DNA of 45,340 nucleotides, from contig CAIRSA010000521.1 of NCBI GenBank assembly GCA_903881085.1, forward strand, positions 1 to 45,340, written 5' to 3'. Shown here piece by piece: positions 42,401 to 45,340 of the stretch (its first letter is position 1; each line of letters opens with the position of its first letter). The notes under the pieces are model-generated. The model was not told where the DNA came from and ran no database searches. It saw only the letters and a list, made by a program, of their open reading frames with translations. The stretch comes from an uncultured Acidobacteriia bacterium (GTDB taxonomy: Bacteria > Acidobacteriota > Terriglobia > Bryobacterales > Bryobacteraceae). The position numbers and the translations under genes were made by a program.

Positions 42401-42872
42401 CGGGAACCAGCATCAGCAGATGCGAAAGGATGCGCCCGTTTAGCGGAAGATCCTGTGCCTGCCCGGCATCGATCACGTGGCGGACCTTTGCGTCCTCTGT
42501 ATTCACCTGCTGCACGTCGGCGCTTACCGTGACCGATTCGCTGACCGCGCCAACTCCCAGCGTCATACTAACCTGTATGCGCTGGCCCGCGCCCAGGCCG
42601 AGATTCGATTGGATGACTTTCTTGAAGCCGGGGGCACTGGCCGCAACCTCGTACTTGCCGGGAGGCAGGAATGTGACCACAAAGTAACCGTCCTTGCTCG
42701 ACGTGGTTTCACGCGTGTCGCCACTGCCGGCGTTTCGGACTGAGACATGTGCATCGGCTACAATTGCAGCCGAGTTGTCTATGATCCGGCCGGTTATTTC
42801 GCCAGTGTTGGTCTGGGACAACAACAGGCTGGAAAAGGTCAGGAAAATGGCTGCATTCAGGCACGGGCGCAT
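39462..42872 (-). CDS. Oar-like TonB-dependent receptor
   Basis: An 1136-aa outer-membrane receptor. The signal peptide (MRPCLNAAIFLTFSSLLLSQ) precedes a carboxypeptidase-like regulatory domain (about 22-105; GEITGRIIDNSAAIVADAHV), a plug with QDLPLNGRILSHLLMLVPGV and AEYGRNSGVQINYATRSGTK, and a barrel ending in phenylalanine (QLSLKLVF). AAGGAG lies 5 bases before the ATG at 42872 and a good promoter precedes it. It differs from the receptor at 1946 in length and sequence, so the two are separate family members. Its co-translated partner is a P1-nuclease/phospholipase-like enzyme, which hints at a nucleotide or phospholipid-derived ligand; that is inference. Confidence 0.93.
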   Translation of the reverse strand: MRPCLNAAIFLTFSSLLLSQTNTGEITGRIIDNSAAIVADAHVSVRNAGSGDTRETTSSKDGYFVVTFLPPGKYEVAASAPGFKKVIQSNLGLGAGQRIQVSMTLGVGAVSESVTVSADVQQVNTEDAKVRHVIDAGQAQDLPLNGRILSHLLMLVPGVAVTTDLGVTDIAASLTNYSVNGARGVYNLASVDGGFNLDSGSMGSQTNQVSPDWVQEVAIVTSGYSAEYGRNSGVQINYATRSGTKDFHGSLYEFFRNNKMDSRSFFDATKNKLRYNNFGWALGGPVTIPGKFNTARQKLFFFAGQEYKRRAQNQTMLATTPSTSERSGIITSGSTLLYPSNFPVVALRGQPIADPSRATAANSTGRNIVPRQYITPNGQAIMNVYNEMQKLAGLYTDTASPNNTTFQLPNPDTRREDIFKVDYQLNQNQRLSYSILYGTGSNVTDFVNGPYPTHGFIRRNKATMQKIIWSDVINPSTINKVMAQVNYLNIRWPAFGTRDQASQYGFNIKELFGNDIQNYGIPAIAISGYSSISGSAGAWQAPTADFSVTDDISHVRGKHNFKAGVLAIRNRKNEADNATSRLLMGNVAFSTAGNPYTSGNALADTLLGNFASWREAQNLVFMQVRFTELEWYVADTWKLRRNLSLDYGVRFAYNIPNHLAENNVANFDPKLWDPSQAPRIIPSGTGVGTLQPGIGNRYDGLYIPGSQFYNNFDTRFAQSNDPAVKALFRPSVPRGIAQNHFATLPRLGIAWDPTGTGKLSIRSGAGFFTDVLRSGLFEALGPNPPFGNITEVDFGPLADPGAGAAAAKFPLALGGMRPDFRPAMTLKANFGIQTRIPGGAILDINYVTSQTRHNVRKVDINQVQPAVQVANTAININALRPYQGYTTILMIESSASSNYHGLQVGLNSRARKGLSYGVSYTFSKALDDGSSDGTTAENSQNFRAEKSHSDFDRNHILVLNYVYELPFLRKGHNFYSKAFGSWKFSGTSQFQTGAWLTPNISTAVGSRRPDRTGKIVYLDPRQVQTLKGGDGLPRTSNFYFDPGPGGVFMAPPAASWGNSAPRIIRGPGRENFNMTLMKDFPLWSEAKRLTFRAEAFNIFNHAQFNNPSVSASSRDFGTISSAALGRNVQLSLKLVF

Positions 42873-42940
42873 AGCGACTCCTTCGCGGATTCTTGGGATT
42901 TCAACGGGGGTAAACGGGCTGGCTTCGGGGCTTAGTGATG

Positions 42941-42969
42941 AGCTTAAGGTAATACGGAAGGGGAGTCAA
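42941..42969 (-). promoter_or_regulatory. sigma-70-type promoter of the receptor operon
   Basis: On the minus strand TTGACT (42969-42964) and TAAGCT (42946-42941) are separated by 17 bases. This is the best -35/-10 pair in the window and would give a leader of about 60 bases before the AAGGAG site and ATG 42872. Confidence 0.6.
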
Positions 42970-42980
42970 GCAATGATTGG

Positions 42981-44069
42981 TTACGGTTTGCTTACGGTGT
43001 CCGCGGCCGGCGCAGTTTGCGGCGCGCGCTGCCAATGGAAGTGGCCCCAACGTGTCTGGACGACCGAGATCAGAACCATTAAGCCGATGATGGTCGCGGC
43101 GAGAAGGGCGGTTCCGCCTATGCCCAGATGTTCTTTCCAACTGCCCATCCAGCGGCCGTAAACCAGTTCGATGTGGACCCAGTAAACGAGCAGGGAAGTG
43201 GAGCCAAGCTGTTTGATCCAACTCCAACTGGATTTGCCATACGTCTCCATCCAGACGTAACCGATGGAGAGGAAGACCATGGTAATGCCCAACTTGATGA
43301 AGATCAGTCCAGGGCTGTCGACCCAGAACTCTGATTTTTGATAGATGGAAAAGGGCAGGTTGGAGAAGTATTGCGCCGTCACGATGAGGGTCAAGCCAAA
43401 CACCGCCGTCCACTGCATGGAGGTTTGCATGTAATCGCTCTTGACCAACCTAAGCAGACTACCCGCGCCAATGCCGAAGGCGAGATAAGCGGCCCAAGGG
43501 AAGAACGGAAACAGGTTTGGATTGGGCGCCAGGTAATCCTTCACAAGCGAGGGCACGCCGCTCCAATCCAATTGCGAAACCAGCGGCGATACCGAGGCCA
43601 CGGCGATTCCCAGCACCACGCAGTATCGCGCCCGTTCATGAATCGGAAACACGGCCATCACCGAGAACACGGCCATCGCCAGTCCCATGCAATTCAAAAT
43701 ATCGACGCGGAAGATGTCTTGCCAGCGATTCTGCCCCCATCCGAAAGCCCACAGTTGGATGCGGAACAAAAAAGCCATGGTGAACAGGTAGCCGGAGCGG
43801 TGCAATGCGGTGAGGATGCGTGCGCTCATGGGCAGGCATTCTCGCTCACATTTTTCCATCATGAAGGCCAGTGTGACGCCGGTGAGAAACAGGAACATCG
43901 CCGGCGGCAACCCGCCTATGAATTGGGTCAGTATGTAGTGACTGCCTTCGCGCAGATCGTTGCGGGTGAAGGAGTGGAAAACGTGTCCCTGCAGCATGAG
44001 CACTGCAGCCAGCCCGCGCGTCCAATCGAGAAACGGAAGCCGGTTACCGGATTTCTTTGGTGCGCTCAT
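42981..44069 (-). CDS. polytopic membrane protein, DUF1624/heparan-glucosaminide acetyltransferase-like
   Basis: A 362-aa protein with about ten predicted membrane helices. The opening LPFLDWTRGLAAVLMLQGHV resembles the DUF1624/acyltransferase-3-like family, whose members carry acyl groups across the membrane to sugars; GGLPPAMFLFLTGVTLAFMM and STSLLVYWVHIELVYGRWMG are further typical segments. His 29 (in LQGHVFH) is a candidate catalytic residue by family analogy. It starts at ATG 44069, just after the gene at 44082 on the same strand, so cotranscription is likely. The acceptor is unknown. Confidence 0.85.
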   Translation of the reverse strand: MSAPKKSGNRLPFLDWTRGLAAVLMLQGHVFHSFTRNDLREGSHYILTQFIGGLPPAMFLFLTGVTLAFMMEKCERECLPMSARILTALHRSGYLFTMAFLFRIQLWAFGWGQNRWQDIFRVDILNCMGLAMAVFSVMAVFPIHERARYCVVLGIAVASVSPLVSQLDWSGVPSLVKDYLAPNPNLFPFFPWAAYLAFGIGAGSLLRLVKSDYMQTSMQWTAVFGLTLIVTAQYFSNLPFSIYQKSEFWVDSPGLIFIKLGITMVFLSIGYVWMETYGKSSWSWIKQLGSTSLLVYWVHIELVYGRWMGSWKEHLGIGGTALLAATIIGLMVLISVVQTRWGHFHWQRAPQTAPAADTVSKP

Positions 44070-44081
44070 GGCAAAGAGACT

Positions 44082-44768
44082 CTAACGCTGAGGGAATTCC
44101 CGCTTGACACCCGACGGCAGTTTCAGCTTAAGCATATCATCGGACAGCGGGCCGTTTAACTTCAGGTCGGAGTAGGTCACCAGATCGTAATTTCCCGATT
44201 TGAAGTGCAACTTCTGTTGCAACGGGTGCGACTGGCCTTCGGGAATCCACATCTCGATCTTTTCCAGATGTTCGCGCGCTTCCTTCGACTTGGGAGTCAA
44301 TTCGATGCGCGTGGTCTGCAAGCCTGCCAACTCTTCCTGCTTTACTACTTTGATTTCGTACTTCTCAGCCAACGCTTTGCCTGATGTGCCAAAGCCGAGC
44401 AGTAGGAACTGATCGACCAATGAACCGTATTGGGCCAGATTGTATTCCTGGACCAACTTCATTTTGGGAAGGTACGATTCGTACTTCTTGTCGTGGAAGA
44501 CGGCCACTCGCTCATCGGCTCCGGTGAACTCGATTTTGACCCAAGTGTCGTTGGCCTTTGCGCGCTTCATGAGGATCGTTCCGTATTCGGAAGTCGTGTC
44601 GCTGATGACCTTGGTGAAGCTGGTCTTTTTGATCTTGGCGTTCACTGTTTTGAAGGACGGCGCGGTCAGATCCATGCGTGCTTCGATGGCTGCGAGCGAT
44701 TCCGCATCAGCAAGGCTGGCGGCGAGCGGCAGAAGTATGAGGGATGAAACGTATCTATTCAATAACAT
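44082..44768 (-). CDS. exported outer-membrane lipoprotein-sorting-like protein (LolA/LppX fold)
   Basis: A 228-aa exported protein. The signal peptide (MLLNRYVSSLILLPLAASLA, ending near ADA) is followed by a beta-rich domain of the LolA/LppX-like half-barrel type: IEARMDLTAPSFKTVNAKIK, VAVFHDKKYESYLPKMKLVQ, LQTTRIELTPKSKEAREHLE, KIEMWIPEGQSHPLQQKLHF. Such proteins bind lipids or lipoproteins in the periplasm. The open frame reaches 45008, but the signal peptide places the start at ATG 44768. No Shine-Dalgarno is visible. It lies 13 bases from the next gene and 31 from the one before, consistent with a small operon. Confidence 0.82.
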   Translation of the reverse strand: MLLNRYVSSLILLPLAASLADAESLAAIEARMDLTAPSFKTVNAKIKKTSFTKVISDTTSEYGTILMKRAKANDTWVKIEFTGADERVAVFHDKKYESYLPKMKLVQEYNLAQYGSLVDQFLLLGFGTSGKALAEKYEIKVVKQEELAGLQTTRIELTPKSKEAREHLEKIEMWIPEGQSHPLQQKLHFKSGNYDLVTYSDLKLNGPLSDDMLKLKLPSGVKREFPQR

Positions 44769-44799
44769 TAGGGATGTGTGAATCGGGCCGCCGGTTACA

Positions 44800-45147
44800 T
44801 TAAGGCTTGGTATAAGCCATATATCCTTTGATCTGTTCTTCGGCGTCGAAGACGGGGGTGAGGCGGATGAGGTTCTCTTTCTTTGGCGATTTCGTTCGCA
44901 CCAGTTCGGTTGCCCGGGCATTGCGGTCATTGTCCGCCACGCCGGTAAGCGAATCGGAATCGATCCAGAACACGTTGGCGCCGTTCTCCGAGGGCAGCAT
45001 GACCACATGCGAAACGCGCGGCTGGTCGCGGAACCACTCGCGCGGCATCAGGAAAATGAAAGCGAGAATAACGCCGACCATCACATCGTACTGCCATCCG
45101 GCACGCGGATAGTCCCACAGAATGAATCGTTTTAGACTCAAGCCCAT
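44800..45147 (-). CDS. small single-span membrane protein, function unknown
   Basis: A 115-aa protein. A short cytoplasmic start with KRFILWDYPRAGWQYDVMVG precedes one membrane helix (VILAFIFLM), then PREWFRDQPRVSHVVMLPSE and a small soluble domain ending with TPVFDAEEQIKGYMAYTKP. I recall similar short proteins beside lipoprotein-sorting-like genes in Acidobacteria but no known role. The frame extends to 45213; ATG at 45147 (MGLSLKRF) is preceded by GAGG at short spacing and, 8 bases upstream, by a TAAACT box. It heads the operon with the lipoprotein-sorting-like and acyltransferase-like genes. Confidence 0.72.
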   Translation of the reverse strand: MGLSLKRFILWDYPRAGWQYDVMVGVILAFIFLMPREWFRDQPRVSHVVMLPSENGANVFWIDSDSLTGVADNDRNARATELVRTKSPKKENLIRLTPVFDAEEQIKGYMAYTKP

Positions 45148-45226
45148 AACCTCATAGTTTATCAGGTTCGTGGGCGCGTCTGTGAGGGCAAGGTAAATTT
45201 GGGTGCGCGACATAAAAGTGAAATGG

Positions 45227-45288
45227 TTGTCAGTTCTTTTTTTTGTGGCCTATACCCGAGCGTATGTAGTACGCTCGGGTATAGGAGG
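45227..45288 (+). promoter_or_regulatory. promoter with 16-bp perfect inverted repeat and RBS
   Basis: TTGTCA (45227-45232), 18 bases, then TATACC (45251-45256) form a plausible promoter. A perfect inverted repeat, CCTATACCCGAGCGTA (45249-45264) and TACGCTCGGGTATAGG (45270-45285) around 5 bases, covers the -10 box and the transcription start. GGAGG (45284-45288) overlaps its last two bases and lies 10 bases before the ATG at 45299. It may be an operator for a dimeric repressor or a leader hairpin that touches the ribosome site. A T-run (45236-45244) lies before, not after, the hairpin on the plus strand. Confidence 0.6.
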
Positions 45289-45298
45289 CTAACGTTCA

Positions 45299-45340
45299 AT
45301 GTCCGATTCCCTTCTCGATTTGGAAAATCGCCGTTCCGAG
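45299..45340 (+). CDS. partial gene running off the right edge
   Basis: Fourteen codons (MSDSLLDLENRRSE) remain before the window ends. GGAGG 10 bases upstream and the promoter at 45227 support a real start. The family cannot be recognised from so little. It is divergent from the gene at 44800-45147. Confidence 0.6.
   Translation, partial: MSDSLLDLENRRSE

Noticed and set aside
45249..45285. Intrinsic terminator for the minus-strand genes
   Set aside because: On the minus strand the hairpin would lie upstream of the 45147 gene and is followed by an A-run, and on the plus strand the T-run precedes it, so neither direction fits a terminator.
1..45340. CRISPR arrays, rRNA and tRNA genes
   Set aside because: No regularly spaced short repeats and no tRNA-like cloverleaf or rRNA sequence was noticed in the intergenic stretches, all of which are short.

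Overview
The window looks like chromosomal DNA of an acidobacterium, most likely of the Bryobacter/Solibacter type. This is inferred from protein families, not from a marker gene: two large Oar-like TonB-dependent receptors with an N-terminal carboxypeptidase-like domain, a protein ending in the domain first defined in Solibacter (TIGR03437), a PSD1/DUF1501/Gfo-Idh/ThuA operon, CRTAC1/ASPIC-UnbV FG-GAP proteins, high GC and many exported products. I see no rRNA, tRNA, CRISPR array, prophage or intact insertion sequence.

Layout. 1-171: an intergenic repeat and a hairpin. 172-5716: divergent FAD-dependent oxidoreductase and Oar-like receptor. 5713-14073 (minus): a four-gene operon whose joins all overlap by 1-4 bases: TPR/FG-GAP protein, pentaheme membrane cytochrome with TPRs, CRTAC1 protein, serine hydrolase. 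14103-17725 (minus): a triple-CHRD exported protein and glycerol kinase. 17747-20167 (plus): an unknown protein and a secreted alpha/beta hydrolase. 20168-20489: a 322-bp nested palindromic element between convergent genes. 20497-21775 (minus): an exported small alpha-beta protein, a MarR regulator and a tautomerase, apparently controlled by an 18-bp perfect palindrome. 21796-29831 (minus): a seven-gene operon described below. 29832-32208: a toxin-antitoxin island with a broken MazF/PemK toxin, its antitoxin, an HTH/PIN pair and flanking direct repeats. 32225-38682 (minus): ThuA, Gfo/Idh, DUF1501 and PSD1-type genes in one operon. 38707-42872 (minus): a P1-nuclease/phospholipase-C-like protein coupled to a second Oar-like receptor. 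42981-45147 (minus): a membrane acyltransferase-like protein, a lipoprotein-sorting-like protein and a small membrane protein. 45227-45340: a promoter with a perfect 16-bp inverted repeat in front of a gene that runs off the window.

The most unusual system is at 22805-29831. An MsbA-like ABC exporter is translationally coupled to a single polypeptide that joins a complete P1B-type metal ATPase to a complete HflK-type SPFH protein. It is followed by HflC, a second HflK-like protein and a small membrane-anchored protein, nearly all with start/stop overlaps. The predicted topology would place the SPFH part in the periplasm directly tethered to the metal pump, suggesting a transporter embedded in an HflK/C cage or microdomain.

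A second theme is transcription start architecture. Several genes have a -10-like hexamer only 6-8 bases before the start codon and no Shine-Dalgarno sequence, so leaderless mRNAs appear common here. In one case a single palindromic -10 element (17732-17739) seems to serve two divergent leaderless genes. Functions are assigned from motif recognition only; no database search was possible.
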